A stretch of DNA of 64,000 nucleotides from contig NW_020954681.1 in NCBI RefSeq assembly GCF_900497805.2, forward strand, positions 4,072,073 to 4,136,072, given 5' to 3'. Source of the stretch: Vombatus ursinus. Its lineage: Eukaryota; Chordata; Mammalia; Diprotodontia; Vombatidae. The position numbers and the translations under genes are program-made. The notes under the pieces are model-generated. The model did no database searches. It had not been told where the DNA came from and worked only from the letters and a program-made list of their open reading frames with translations. Each line of letters starts with the position of its first letter. The first letter of the stretch is position 1. Positions 43,838 to 55,262 of this stretch are shown piece after piece.

Positions 43838-44082
43838 TATGTGTATGTGTATGTGTATATAGGTATGTGTATATATGTATACATATAGATATATATCTAT
43901 ATGTGTGTGTGTATATGTATACATATAGATATATATCTATATGTGTGTGTATATATGTATACATATAGATATATATCTATATGTGTGTGTATAGATATAT
44001 ATATATCTATATATGTACATATATATATACCTACATACGCATATATACAGCTATATATACACATATCAGCATAGATATATGT
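43838..44082 (+). repeat. AT/GT satellite with a 40-bp palindromic minisatellite
   Basis: Three near-exact 40-bp units at 43881, 43921 and 43961, each starting ACATATAGATATATATCTAT (mostly its own reverse complement) and ending in a GT/AT run. Tyr-Ile-rich frames across it are artefacts. Confidence 0.95.
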
Positions 44083-44089
44083 AAGATAT

Positions 44090-44480
44090 ACCCTTCTCTT
44101 CACTCATACAGCCACCACCATAATTCAGGCCCTCATCACCTCTTATCCAGACTTTTACAATAACCTTCTAACCAGTTTCCCTAGCTCAAGTCTTGTCTCA
44201 TTCCAATCCATCCTCCAGCTGGCTGCCGTGGTGATTTTTTTCTAAATTACAGATCTGACCATATCATCATCCTACTCAAGGACTCCAGTGGCTTCTTATT
44301 GCAGAATCAAATATAAAGGACTCTGTGGCATTTAAAACTTTTCATCCTGGCTCCCACCTACCCTCCCAGTCTTCTTACATCTTAGTCCCCTCTATATAGT
44401 CTATAGTCTAGTTATAATGACTGGCCTACTTGCAGTTTCTCAAACATAACACTCCATCTGCCATCTCTGTGCCTCTGTAC
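44090..44480 (+). mobile_element. L2-type LINE 3' fragment
   Basis: TCAGGCCCTCATCACCTCTT, CAATCCATCCTCCAGCTGGC, CTCCAGTGGCTTCTTATTGC, CACTCCATCTGCC. Confidence 0.85.
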
Positions 44481-44725
44481 TTGCTGGGAATAATAAGTCT
44501 AAATTGAGGAGAAGCCCCTTTGGTTTCAATATATGGAAAAACTGCCTCCCCATTAGGCCTATCCAAAAATGCTGCTAGGGTGGGGGTGGGGGGACAGGTA
44601 GTAGGCTCCCCTCACTGGAGATCTTCCAACAAAGGCTCAGCAATGTCACAGGGAGGCATCTTCATCAGATGGGCACAGAGGTGCCTCCTAATGCTGACAT
44701 TCTGGGATTCTGCAAATGGAGACCC
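44481..44725 (+). mobile_element. L3/CR1-type fragment
   Basis: TAGTAGGCTCCCCTCACTGG, GATCTTCCAACAAAGGCTC, ACATTCTGGGATTCTG. It separates the L2 body from an L2 3' end at 44935. Confidence 0.6.
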
Positions 44726-44934
44726 AAGATACTCTAATCTCTTGTGGTGAACAGAGGTAAGAACCCTGACTTCACACAGAAGGAGAAGATAGTCCCACAC
44801 CAAAGAATCCATGCTGACTAACCCCACAACCACATAGTCTTGGTAGGTCCCCTGAGGAAAACAGGAGTTCTGGGGACCCCTCACTTTTGCCAACTTTTTG
44901 AAAATAGTACGGTATACAGTAGTAGCCTTAATGA

Positions 44935-45040
44935 TTAGAATGTAAGCTTCTCAATGGCAGGGGCTGTCTATGTTTTTGTCCTTATAGTACAATGCCTTAC
45001 AAGTAGTAGGTGCTTAATGAAGACTTGTTATTGAATTCTA
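44935..45040 (+). mobile_element. L2 3' end
   Basis: AGAATGTAAGCTTCTCAATG, GGCAGGGGCTGTCTATG, AGTAGGTGCTTAATGAAGAC. Confidence 0.8.
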
Positions 45041-45049
45041 TTAATGTCC

Positions 45050-45145
45050 TTAAGCACAAATTTCTGTATTTGCAAAATGAGGGTGATGTGGGTAGACTGG
45101 ATGTTATCTAAGGTCCTTCAATTTCTCTTATTCTATGATTCTAAT
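45050..45145 (+). mobile_element. THER1 3' fragment
   Basis: TGTATTTGCAAAATGAGG, TATCTAAGGTCCTTCAATTT, TATTCTATGATTC. Confidence 0.6.
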
Positions 45146-46564
45146 TTGTGTTTTTCAGGTTTTAATTTCCAAATTTATTTCCAATTTTTTTTCTCAGGAT
45201 CAGAATCCTTCTGGGATATCCTGCGGTGCTGTGGGGAACTTGTTATGAAGAAAGCATTTTATTAACCTTACAATACTGTATAAATGTGAGCTGTAATTAG
45301 TACTTTTGTAATTACTGTTGTTTTAAGACCAGGACTCTGAAATAGCTGAGAACTCTGGATCAGGAAGCCCTTGTGACTTTCCCAGGTTCAGTGGTCTGTT
45401 TGGAGTCAACTTCACAAATCATGGCCCAAGTCCTCACCAATTTAATACCCTCTATTTAAAGGTCATGCATGCCATAAATCCAATAGCCAAAGCAATTGAA
45501 TTAAGACATAAAACATAATGTAAATAACAAGAGGGAATCAAATAGTAAAATCATTTTCTGCCCCCATGCACAAATGGGTGCTACTCTCACATAGATTTCA
45601 CAGGTAATTATAATCTAATTCTTCCCTAATATCCTTGAAAAATCCTCTAAAACCCTTTCCCCCCATCTCCATACCCCAGGCAGAATTACACAGATACTTC
45701 AAAAGTCAGATCCCAGTGAAAAAAGTATAGGGTTCAGCGTGAGCTACCTTGTAGAAGCCCGAGGAAATCTTTCAGGGCAGGCCGAAATCTGCTGAAGACT
45801 CTTAGTTGAACTCCAGAATCACTCCTGGGTTTGGAGATGCCAGAGTTGAACTGCTCCACACATTCCAGATTCCATCTCTCTTCTCTAACTGTAGCCCAAA
45901 GCTTTCCTCTCCAACCTTACTTACTCCTGCATCTATGACAGTCTCATTTTTTTAAACCTCTCATCTTTCAGAAGATTACTTACCAATCTGAGTCCCTACC
46001 TGGTAGCACTGTGGCTCCATGGCCAGACATACTGCCTTCTGGTAAATTTAATCCAGGAAATTTCTCCCAAAGAGAGCCATGAGCATCATGGAAAATGAAG
46101 TACTGAGGCTTGTATTCTTGGTTATGCCTAGAAGCTCAATATTATTGCTTAGGAGCTTACAAATAGTGGCAGTGACAACGTTTGCTGTTTAATTCCTTTC
46201 TGGATATGAAAGTCTTCGTTTAGGTACTTACCCAAATTACTCTAGCTGGGACCTTGGATGGTTTTGTTTCCCAGGTTATTCTCACTCTGGTAAGGTGCTA
46301 GGACTTTCCTTCAGAAGAGAAAAGCTGCCCCTCCCCCCACTCACTCCCTCATTAAACAAAAGACTCTGATGAATACAGGGCAATCCTTCATGAATAACCC
46401 ATTCCCCAAAAAGGACCCAGCTGGAAGGATTTAAAAGCACAACACAGGAGCTCCTGTACAGAAACAAGGCTGGATTAGATGACGTTGAATGCTGAGGCTG
46501 AGATTTGGAGAATTCCCCCATCTTCATCCACACTGCCCTTCATCAGATTTATTTATGTGTATGC
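45146..46564. other. About 1.4 kb with no gene
   Basis: No recognised repeat and no frame above 85 codons. Confidence 0.35.
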
Positions 46565-46576
46565 TTTAACCCTTCT

Positions 46577-46844
46577 GTTGTTGTTCAGTCATTTTCAGTT
46601 GTGTCCAACTCTTCATGACCCCACTTGGGGTTTTCTTGGAAAAGGTGATAGAGTGGTTTGCTATTTTCTTCTCCAGCTCATTTTCCAGATGAGGAAACTG
46701 AGGGAAACAGGATGAAGTGACTTACCCAGGGTCACACAGCTAATGTCTGAGGCCGGATTTGAACTCAGGAAGATGAGTTTTCCTGACTCCAGGCCTGGTG
46801 CTGTATCCATTGCAGTGCCACCTAGCTGTCCTAGGTGCCCTAGG
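46577..46844 (-). mobile_element. Marsupial SINE with BovB/RTE-like tail, antisense, 12-bp target duplication
   Basis: TTGTTGTTCAGTCATTTTC tail to CAGTGCCACCTAGCTGTCC head. TTTAACCCTTCT (46565-46576) and TTTAAGCCTTCT (46845-46856) match 11 of 12. Confidence 0.9.
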
Positions 46845-46856
46845 TTTAAGCCTTCT

Positions 46857-46975
46857 ACTGTACTGTAAACTCCTTGAGGGCAGGGACTGTATCATTTTTC
46901 CTCTTTGGAGCCCCAGCACCCAATACACTGCCTTGCACACAGCAGGTACTTAAAAAATGTCTGTTGTAGAACTGA
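46857..46975 (+). mobile_element. L2 3' end
   Basis: AAACTCCTTGAGGGCAGGGA, GCCTTGCACACAGCAGGTAC. Confidence 0.85.
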
Positions 46976-47074
46976 ATTTTAAATAATACTAGAATTTAAT
47001 ATGCTCTAAATGACCAGAGTCAATATGTAAAAATGATATGTAAAAAAATATGTAAAAAAGGGTAAAATGATGTG

Positions 47075-47255
47075 AAAATTTAAACTGGAAGGAACCCTAT
47101 TCTCATCCAACCGCCTCATTTCGCACATGAGAAAACTGAGGATTAGAATGGGGAAGTACCTTGTCCAAGGTCAAACAGCTAATAACCAACATTTCAGGGC
47201 TAGAACCCGGTTCTCTTGCAGCACAAATACATGCTCTTTAACCTAAAGCATAACT
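47075..47255 (-). mobile_element. THER1/MIR, antisense
   Basis: AAACTGGAAGGAACCCTATT, ACATGAGAAAACTGAGGA, CAAGGTCAAACAGCTAATAA. Confidence 0.75.
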
Positions 47256-48179
47256 ACTTCTCCAAACCTATAAATTGGAATTCCAGGTTGATTTCACGAT
47301 ATACCAATTTCCTAAGTTTGCAGTTGCTGGATCAAGGCCAAAGGTCATTGGAATGATTTAGAATGAAGGAGTAATATTTAGTGCTTTGCTGGACTTAAAG
47401 ACAAGTCTGACATGTCATCTGGAAATTGAATTCCACTACTCCATCTCTCAGATTGTTGGCTTTCAAAAATTCAAAGGCTTTTTTAACCTCCTATTTTGAG
47501 CTTATTTTCCCACTCTTGAGAATCAAAGCAATGTCATTTTGTGTCCCTATCTTACCACTATTTTGACAGGTCAAATATTCAATTGATCACCAATGATTAA
47601 AAGGAAAAGAAGATATGGTAAAGTATAAATTTCATTGCTCTTATTTCCCATATATATTAAAAATTATGTAATGATTCCAAGTTCACAAGAGAAAAATACA
47701 AATGGGTGGGTATTTTAATTTGAAAACCTACCTTCTATTTCTTTGATGAATCCAGTCCAAACTAACTTAGCCCGATGAATACTGATATTCTCAAACTTAT
47801 ACAGGGGAGACCATTTTTTTTCTCAGTAATATATGCAAGACTAGGGAGTATGCAGGTCACAGTTTGTTTATTAATATGATTGCTGTCAAATTAAATTCCT
47901 TAGTTCCAGGAATCAAATCTTTACAGTATGAAGTCCATTTTAGGCAATGGCTGAATGGGGAGTTATCAATATATGAGGATTAAAAAGCCATGCTGGACAA
48001 TACCAAGCTATGTTTGCCCAGGCATATGTGAGATGAGAGAGTGGAAGGGGATTCTACTTATTCAGTACTGCCACTTCTGAAGGTTTTGCAGCTTTGAGCA
48101 GTGGAAGGAGAAGTTAGCCATTGAAAGGGGAGGAAGTTATTGTTTCTTCTATTACTATGTACTTATGCTTTAATACTCT
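47256..48179. other. About 900 bases with no gene
   Basis: AT-rich and apparently unique. Confidence 0.35.
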
Positions 48180-48590
48180 GATGGATCTATGATCTCATCA
48201 ATATAGGCATTCCCTCCTTTGGTGCAGATTGCACTCCCCCCTCACCCATGCCTTCTGACCCTGTATACTTCTTGTCCCCATCCTCCTGTAAATCATTAAT
48301 AAATGATTTACCCAATATGCTGGAAGCCTTGTCTAAGCCTTTCAACCTTCCAAGGGTATGAGCACAACACCTGAGCTGGTCATCTCTTATCTACTCTTCT
48401 GCTATGTGACCAGCCCACCTCCTATTCCAACCATACATTTCCTGGAAGATAGTTCTTAAACTACCTCTTACACATAGGTCACCACAGGAAAGATCCTATA
48501 GCCAAACGTGTCTCCATTGCTCACTGGATCACTCCAACTTTGATTCTCTGGAGATTGTGCTATTCTTCAGTGCCTCACTGTGGATTTTTA
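48180..48590 (+). repeat. Unnamed dispersed repeat, copy 2 (uninterrupted)
   Basis: GATCTATGATCTCATCAATA, GCTGGAAGCCTTGTCTAAG, GACCAGCCCACCTCC, GGAAAGATCCTATAGCC and CACTGGATCACTCCAAC match copy 1 at 33950-34550 block by block. Confidence 0.75.
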
Positions 48591-48627
48591 AAGATTATGC
48601 CACTGAAACATAGGCCCCAGCAAGCTA

Positions 48628-48652
48628 GAATAGTTGGCGAGGCCAACTATTC
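48628..48652. repeat. Perfect 11-bp stem with 3-base loop
   Basis: GAATAGTTGGC, GAG, GCCAACTATTC. No T run follows, so it does not look like a terminator, and none is expected here. Confidence 0.9.
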
Positions 48653-48879
48653 AGTCTACTGTGTGGGAACAAACCTTACTAGGTACAGAGGGGTTTGTTA
48701 ACACTAGGTGGGTTACTAGGGGATAAACACTTTGGACATGGTTACCCTATTGCCAGGTGTATAAATTGAAATATTTGTCAATTTCTGTAAGAACACAAGC
48801 TCAGGTCTGGGAGAGAGATCCCTACATCCAAGGAACAAATGATCTGCATGGAAGAAATGCTATATACACATAACTATAG

Positions 48880-49010
48880 TACAGAATGTAATGTAAACCT
48901 TTTGAGAGCACAGACTATGGCATTTTTTTTGTCTTTGCATTCCCAACACTAAGCCCAAGGGCTTTCAGACAGTAGGTACTTAATAAATGTTTACCAAATT
49001 GAATAAAATA
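48880..49010 (+). mobile_element. L2 3' end
   Basis: AGACAGTAGGTACTTAATAA and ATGTTTACCAAATTGAAT at the terminus. Confidence 0.8.
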
Positions 49011-49064
49011 AATAAATACAAGAGGTACAGACATAATATCTAGGTCTATAATACTATGATCTGA

Positions 49065-49530
49065 AAAAGGTGATAGAATCATAGATCTCCAGCTATAAAG
49101 GGGCAGCTAAGTAGCACTGCAGTGGAAAAAGCACTGACCTTAGAATCAGGAAAACTCCTCTTCCTGAGTCCGAAGCCAGCCTCAGACACTTACTAGCTGT
49201 ATGACTCTGGGCAAGTCACTTGACCCTGTTTGTCTCAGTTTCCTCATATGTAAAATGAGCTGGAGAAGGAAATGGTAAACTGCTCCAGTATCTTGTCAAG
49301 AAAACCCCAAATGGGGTCACGAAGAGTCAGACGTGACTGAAATGAATAAACAACAAACAATAGCTATAAAAGGTTATCGCATCTAGCCTCCTCATTTTAC
49401 CAATGAGGAAACTAAGTCCTAGAGGGATTAAATGACATGCCCCAAACCAGACATGTAGTAGTAGAGCTGGGATACAGACTCAGGTACTGTGAATCCAAGT
49501 TTGGCCTTCCTCTTTTATGGCTGGCAGAGT
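49065..49530 (-). mobile_element. THER1, antisense, split by a SINE
   Basis: AATCATAGATCTCCAGCTAT left; GGTTATCGCATCTAGCCTCC, GAGGAAACTAAGTCCTAGAG right. Confidence 0.85.
49100..49361 (+). mobile_element. Marsupial SINE with BovB/RTE-like tail, 9-bp target duplication
   Basis: GGGGCAGCTAAGTAGCACTG head, AGAAGGAAATGGTAAACTGC, GGGGTCACGAAGAGTCAGAC. Duplication AGCTATAAA at 49091-49099 and 49362-49370. Confidence 0.93.
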
Positions 49531-49539
49531 TAGCAATGG

Positions 49540-49800
49540 ATTCCTGGAGGAGGTAGAATTAGAAGTGAGCCTTGAAGGGTATTCCAGGCATTGAAATGAT
49601 GAGATCTAAGGTGAGAAAGCATGGGAAATAGCATTTTAATTAACTTGTTTAATGGAACAGTGATGAGTTCAGTATGGCTTGAGTGTAGTGGATGTGGAGT
49701 GGAGTAACGAGGCTAAAAAGGCAGGATGATGCTAAAAGTATAGAGGACCTTTAATGTTAAGCTGAGGAATTTGGACTTTATTTGGGATAACCAATGGATC
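49540..49800 (-). mobile_element. L2-type fragment, antisense
   Basis: GATTCCTGGAGGAGGTAGAA, CCTTGAAGGGTATTCCAGGC, TTGGACTTTATTTGGGATAA. Confidence 0.65.
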
Positions 49801-50204
49801 ACTTCCATCCTCCACTGTTAGTCACACAGTGTCAAAAGATTCAGAAAAAGGTTCCCAGAATATGGAGCTGCCCCACCTATGGAGGATTTACAGGAGAACA
49901 CAGACAAGAAGACATGGACAGGATGAGAAGGTATGGTTGGGCTGTGATTTTCGCCACTGCAGGAAGTACCCACACAGATCACAGAGACAATGAGGTACCC
50001 AAGTAAGGGCCTATGGACATATTTATATCCGATACATTTCTGGAAGACGCTGAATATTTTTAGTTCAAATTAAAATGCCAATTTTAGGGGACTGAGAATT
50101 TCAAAGGCAAATTAATGAGCAGAAAAAAATATTGCCTTGCATTAAACAAAAACAAATGCCCTGAGGGATATTTAGCTTAAATAGAAGAGGACCCTCTTTG
50201 GAAG

Positions 50205-50630
50205 CAAGCAACTGCAGATGATGCCACTCAACAGAAGAAGTAAAGAATACACAAGGCCAAGTACCATTCCCTACAAATGTACAGTCAAAAGATCTCAACA
50301 AAGAGTTTTCAGAAAAAATGTAAATAATCATCTACTATATGAAAAAATACTACAAATCACTAGCAATAAAAGAAATGTAAATCAAAACAACTCTAAGGTT
50401 TTACCTCCTACCTATCAAAGATTATAAAAATGGAACTAGTCAATGGTGGAGGGGTTATCTTCCCAGACAAGCATGCTAATATAATGTTAGTACAGATATG
50501 AGTTGGTAAAACCATTCTGGAAAACAATATAGAACTAGGGAAGCCATTAAATGTTCATACGCTTTGACCCAGAGATCCCACTACTGAGTGGAACGCCCAA
50601 ATTTTACAAATGGAGAAAAAAGAAGTAATG
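50205..50630 (+). mobile_element. L1 ORF2 3' fragment
   Basis: Follows the L1 ORF2 C-terminal region: GATCTCAACAAAGAGTTTTC, AGAAATGTAAATCAAAACAA, ACCATTCTGGAAAACAATAT, TACGCTTTGACCCAGAGATC. Truncated at both ends. Confidence 0.8.
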
Positions 50631-50639
50631 ATCAAATTG

Positions 50640-51280
50640 TGCTATTTACAGTCTAATTCTTCTCATTCTGATGAGACCAAATCCTAGGAAGATCTCATAA
50701 TAAAATGCTTTGGTCAAATATGGCTTCTACTAACTCAGCATTTTGGTGTGGATAAACTTAACTAGTCCCAGAAATAGCTCCATTTAATTGACCTAATTCA
50801 TCTGGTCCCATTCTGTTTCCCTTCTGTGATATTGCTACTCCATTGAGCTTCAGAATATGCATCATGGAACCCCAGAGCACCATATGTTCATAATGAAGGC
50901 ATAATCACAGTACGTGTGAAGAAGGTCTCCAGCAGCCTGAGAGTACCAATGATCACCATTAAGTTTGTAAGTAATTGTATTTTTCCACTGGTTGTCTAGT
51001 CAGAAAATTGATGATTATCACTTCAAATCCCAATTTCCAGAGAAAACCCCTATTCTTTGTCATTTCAGCTTGTACTTGAATCATAATGGTTTGGAAATTT
51101 TAAAAAGCCACACCCACAAATTATTTGAGCATCTGTCCAATCATATCCTTGAGTTTAAACCTTCTGCTAATAATGAAATGGCATTTCACATATTGTCTCC
51201 TCCACTCAAATATACAAAGTCCTTGACCTGGTATCTGAGCAGTAGCAATGTTGTGATCGAGCGGAAAGAAGTCCAGTCAA
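50640..51280. other. No gene supported
   Basis: A plus-strand frame runs to 51351 but lacks an ATG at its beginning and ends inside a tandem repeat. No motif recognised. Confidence 0.3.
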
Positions 51281-51346
51281 GCCTCACTTATCCAGAATAC
51301 AAGCCTCAGTTATCTAGAATACAAGCCTCAGTTATTCAGAATACAA
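51281..51346 (+). repeat. 22-bp tandem repeat, three copies
   Basis: Units start at 51281, 51303 and 51325; consensus CCTCAGTTATCCAGAATACA. The motif resembles the end sequence of Tigger/pogo-type transposons, suggesting expansion of a transposon end. Confidence 0.95.
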
Positions 51347-51379
51347 ACTGATATGACTCTCAAGGATATATTTTAGAGA

Positions 51380-52640
51380 AAGAGACAAAGGACAAGACAG
51401 CAACTCGATACCATGGACTAGGTAGGGTTAGTTATATAGAGCTGAGAGCCATCCGCACAGAAATTATATTTGAACCAATGCCAGCTCATGAGACTACCAA
51501 GTGAGGTAGTGTTGGGAGAAAAGAGAAGGCCCAAGACAGGGCTTTGGTAGAAACCCATGGTCAGTAGGTGTGACAGGAATGAAGATCCAGCAAAGGAGAC
51601 TGAAAAGGAACAACTAGACTGACAGAAGGAAAACCAGGGGAGAGCCGTGATATTACTACCAAGAGTGGAAAGAATATCCAGGAGGAGGAGATGATCAATA
51701 GTGTTAAATGCTACAGTGAGTTCCAGAATGATCAAGACTCAACCAGACCATTAGATTTGGTCATTAAGACATTGTTAGTAAGTTTGGAGAGAGCAGTTTC
51801 CGTTGAATATAAGGTTGGAAGCCAGACCATAAAGGGTTTAGAATTGAATGAGAGGAGAAGGGAGGGGTAGCAGAGGCACCAACTGCAGATGGCTCTCTTA
51901 AAGAATTTATCTATGAAGAGGAGGAGAGCTATAGCACAGTAGAGAGTGAGGATGATAGGATCAAGTGAGGGCTTTTTTAAAAAATGAGGAAACATGGGCA
52001 TGTTTCAGAGAGCAAAGAAGGAGCCAGTATGCAGGAAGAAACTGCAGATAAGAGAGTGAGGGGAAATCTACTGGAAAAAAAAAATAGGAGATGATTGGTT
52101 CATAGATACATGTAGAAGGGTTGGCTCTGGCAAACAAAAGGGCCACCTCTTAATCAGAGCCTAGAGTGAAGGAGAAGATAGTGGGGGACAATATGTCCTA
52201 GTGATATGAGATGAAGAAGAGGGGAGAAAAAGGAGTCCTTGGTGAATAATCTCAATTTTTTTCAATGAAGTATGAATTGAGGCCCACAGCACAAGGTAAA
52301 GTCAGGGATTACTATGGGAGGCTTGAAAAGAGATGAGGTTTGGAGAGTAGGATACTGAATCACTGAGGAAGGAGTAAGATGACTGCCTTGTTGCAAGGAC
52401 AAGACAGCTGAGATTATCTAACCTAATTTTGTAGAAGACCCAATTTGCACAATTTCATGTTTTCCAATACCTCCATTCAACAGTATGTGAATGGGAACAA
52501 AGGAGGCAGATATAAGAGTAATCTAGGCTTGGGGCTTGGCAAAATATGACTGGCTATAGGACAAGGTGGCAAGGGAGAATAGAGTTAAGTTGATTCACCA
52601 AAGGGTTAAGAAAGGGAAAAAAGAGCATTGTCAGTTCAGG
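51380..52640 (-). mobile_element. L2-type LINE, large fragment with reverse-transcriptase remnants, antisense
   Basis: Minus-strand translation gives L2 ORF2 in order: ANPSTCIYEPI, then LKKPSLDPI, then YSTETALSKLTNNVL, then the palm region with AFNTIDHLLLLDIL, SVSFAGSSFLSHLL and a CADGSQLYI version of the YADD motif. Frames change between pieces. Ancient dead copy. Confidence 0.9.
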
Positions 52641-52699
52641 GGTGATGGCTTGGGAAAGAAGTGGGGGTTAAAGGAAAAGGGAAAGAAGAACTCTGTAAG

Positions 52700-52860
52700 G
52701 TAGGAGCCATAGGTATCAGTATCCCCATTGTAGAGATAAAGAAACTGAGGCTCAGAGATGTTAAGTGATTTGACCCTTCTTATACAACTAGGAAGTTGCA
52801 GAGGTGATATTTGAATCCAGGTCTTCTGAATCCAAATCCAACTATACTTTATAATAAGGA
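52700..52860 (-). mobile_element. MIR, antisense
   Basis: ATCAGTATCCCCATTGTAG, AAACTGAGGCTCAGAGATG, GAATCCAGGTCTTCTG. Confidence 0.8.
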
Positions 52861-52914
52861 GAAGAAGAGATACATACATTATCAGTTAATGTTCAAATAT
52901 TTTAAGGACTCTTA

Positions 52915-53115
52915 GAGTATGATGGAAAGGATGCTGGATTTAGAGTCAGAAGACCTGTGTTCAAATACTGGTTCTGCCACTCACTATTTGTAGGACCTTA
53001 AGAGAGTCACACCTCTTCCCTGGGCCTCATTTTACTCATCTATAAAATGAGGGGTTTGAACTCGATGACCGCTGAGGCCCCTTCCAGCTCTAGATTGATG
53101 ATACTGTGATCAGGG
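52915..53115 (+). mobile_element. THER1 CORE-SINE
   Basis: GGATTTAGAGTCAGAAGACC, ACTCATCTATAAAATGAGGG, GAGGCCCCTTCCAGCTCTAG. Confidence 0.85.
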
Positions 53116-53149
53116 TGCAAAGGAGGACTTAACAAAGCCCAGGCCTAGG

Positions 53150-53340
53150 CACGGGGGTGGAAGTTGGCAAGACAAATAGAGGCTCAATGTCAGGAAAAAC
53201 TTCTTAGCAATTATAGTTGGCTAAAAGTGGAAAAGGCTGCTCCAGGAGGTCTCCCTCCCTAGAGAGTTTTGAGCACAGGCTGGATGACCCACTTGCTGGG
53301 TCTCTTGTAGAGGAAGCTGTGGCCCAGGTACTTGGACGCC
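53150..53340 (+). mobile_element. L3/CR1-type fragment
   Basis: CTCAATGTCAGGAAAAACTT, GGCTGCTCCAGGAGGTCTC, GAGCACAGGCTGGATGACC. Confidence 0.75.
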
Positions 53341-53389
53341 ATGGACTTCAAGATAAAACTTGGGCTCTGCCTCTTTCCACAGTCTTCTT

Positions 53390-53635
53390 TAATTTTCCCA
53401 GTACAAAGTGACTTCTGGCCTCCCACCCTCTCAGCCCCCTACCTCCCTCCCAGAATGACTCAGTACTTTGCTTGTACCTCTCAGGCACATGGATTATTCT
53501 TATTACAGTTACTTTTACATACATCATCTTCCCTACTTTATTATAAACTTTTTGTCTTACTTTGCACGTTGATTCCCAGTGCCTAACACAATGCTATGCA
53601 CATAATAAATATTTCTTGAATTATGTGCAAAATTT
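53390..53635 (+). mobile_element. L2 3' end
   Basis: ATTATAAACTTTTTGTCTTAC, CAGTGCCTAACACAATGC, ATAATAAATATTTCTTGAAT. Confidence 0.6.
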
Positions 53636-53829
53636 GTTGAATCTACTTTTTAAAAAAGTCTTCCAGGGATGTGCTGCATCATTATACATTCAACCCAATC
53701 ACCTATACTTTCTACATCTATAACACTGTGCTATGAGAATCAATGTTTAGATTCTGAAGTCCTCAATCATCAAAGGAACTCAATTATTTCAGTATACTAT
53801 ATTTACTAGGGCAGAAAAACAGATTATGT

Positions 53830-53925
53830 ACAATCTTGGGCAAGCCTCTTCACATTCATTTCCTTCTCTGTAGAAAAGAAGAGGGTGGCCTAGAAGGCCT
53901 CTGAGGTCTATAATCCTATGATCTA
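53830..53925 (+). mobile_element. THER1 3' fragment
   Basis: CAATCTTGGGCAAGCCTCTT, CCTCTGAGGTCTATAATCCT. Confidence 0.65.
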
Positions 53926-54310
53926 AAGACTTCGGGAGAATATAATAGCCCTCTTCAAGTATCGGAAGGGATGTCAAGTGGAAGAGAAGCTAGACATGTT
54001 CTGATTGGCATCAAAGGGCAGAAGTGGGAGCAACAGGCCAAAAATACAGATAGGAAAATTTGGCCTGATTATAAAGACAAACTCCTTCACAGTTAGAGCT
54101 GTCCTAAAGTGGAATGAGGTGTCCTGGGAAGCAATGAGCCCTTGTCTTTGCAGATCTTCATGTGGAAGCTATCAGAGGTATTACAGCCTGCTAAATTGTG
54201 CCTAGCCTAAAAGGCCAGCTCAACTATTGTCTCCTCCATAAAGCCTTCCCAGATCATCTGCTTCAGAAAGCATTTCTTTCATGGGTATCCCCTTGTGATC
54301 TTTGAGCACC
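53926..54310 (+). mobile_element. L3/CR1-type fragment followed by an L2 piece
   Basis: CCTCTTCAAGTATCGGAAGG, CACAGTTAGAGCTGTCCTAA (L3); CTCCATAAAGCCTTCCCAGA (L2, 54200 onward). Confidence 0.7.
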
Positions 54311-54930
54311 CTGGGCTACGAGAACAAGAATAATCTGATTAATTTTCAGAGTTAGGTTATTGATGGATACTTTTTTTTAGCAAAGTCTATCACCCAATAC
54401 CATGATCATAAGGTCATTTCCCACCCATGACATTATGTAACACTCTCTGGTGCTTAACCTAAGACTCCCTATTGGCAAGGCAATTACAAATGTGAATGGA
54501 ACTGTTGGTTACAAGAAGCCTTTGATTTTTGAGGACAGAAAACTGCTTTGAGTTCTCACCCATTATTCCATGAGCTTTAGCAAATTGAAACCTAAAATTA
54601 AAGTTAACGATTTAAATGAAATCCCAGCTTGAGACTAGGAGAGAGAAGAACACAGATATGTCAGAAGAAGAAGGAAGGCCAGTCACCTAGAGCAGAACAT
54701 AAAGTGAAGGATGATGCAAGAGACTTTTCATAAGTGTGTCTATTTTGATTACCGGAATAGTTCTCTCTCCGTGGCTCACAGGTGCTTATTTTGTGGTGAG
54801 ACATTACATGGCTTATAGTGAGGGAGGGCTCCAAGCCTTCAGCAGAAAATGTGCTGCAGTTTCCAAACCCTGTCCAGGCTCCAGGGGTAAGGGGTTTGGA
54901 GAGGACATGGCCTCAGATGCAATAATAATA
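54311..54930. other. No gene seen
   Basis: About 600 bases of apparently unique sequence. Confidence 0.35.
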
Positions 54931-54935
54931 ACAGC

Positions 54936-55262
54936 AGACAGGGAGTGTGGTGTGGTGGATAGGGAACACTGGTCTTGGGATTAGGCAGACCTGGGCTTAA
55001 GTCCTGCCTACGACACATATTGGCCGTGTGACTCAGGGCAAGTCATTTAACGGCATCCCAGACAACTCCAGAATATCCTAAGTTGGAGAACAGCTTTGAT
55101 CTGCATTGCCAGAATAAAGCATGGTTAAATAAATGGACATGGACAAATAAAATCATAGTTAAAAAATACTTCTCTCATAGGGTTGTTGTGGGGCTTAAAT
55201 GAGATCAGTAAGGCATTTTGAAAACTTGAAAGGCTGATATAAATGTCAGTTATTATTATTAG
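54936..55262 (+). mobile_element. MIR/THER CORE-SINE, interrupted
   Basis: Head and body GGTGGATAGGGAACACTGGT, GACTCAGGGCAAGTCATTTA; tail GGGTTGTTGTGGGGCTTAAA and AATGTCAGTTATTATTATTA after about 110 bases of unrelated DNA. Confidence 0.75.

Noticed and set aside
43881-44000. CRISPR-like regular array
   Set aside because: Units are contiguous with no unique spacers, and the genome is vertebrate.
50992-51351. 119-codon plus-strand frame
   Set aside because: It has no ATG at its beginning, ends inside the 22-bp tandem repeat and has no recognisable motif.
51418-52146. Minus-strand frames with reverse-transcriptase-like sequence as a host gene
   Set aside because: Order and content match L2 ORF2 with frame changes; ancient LINE copy.
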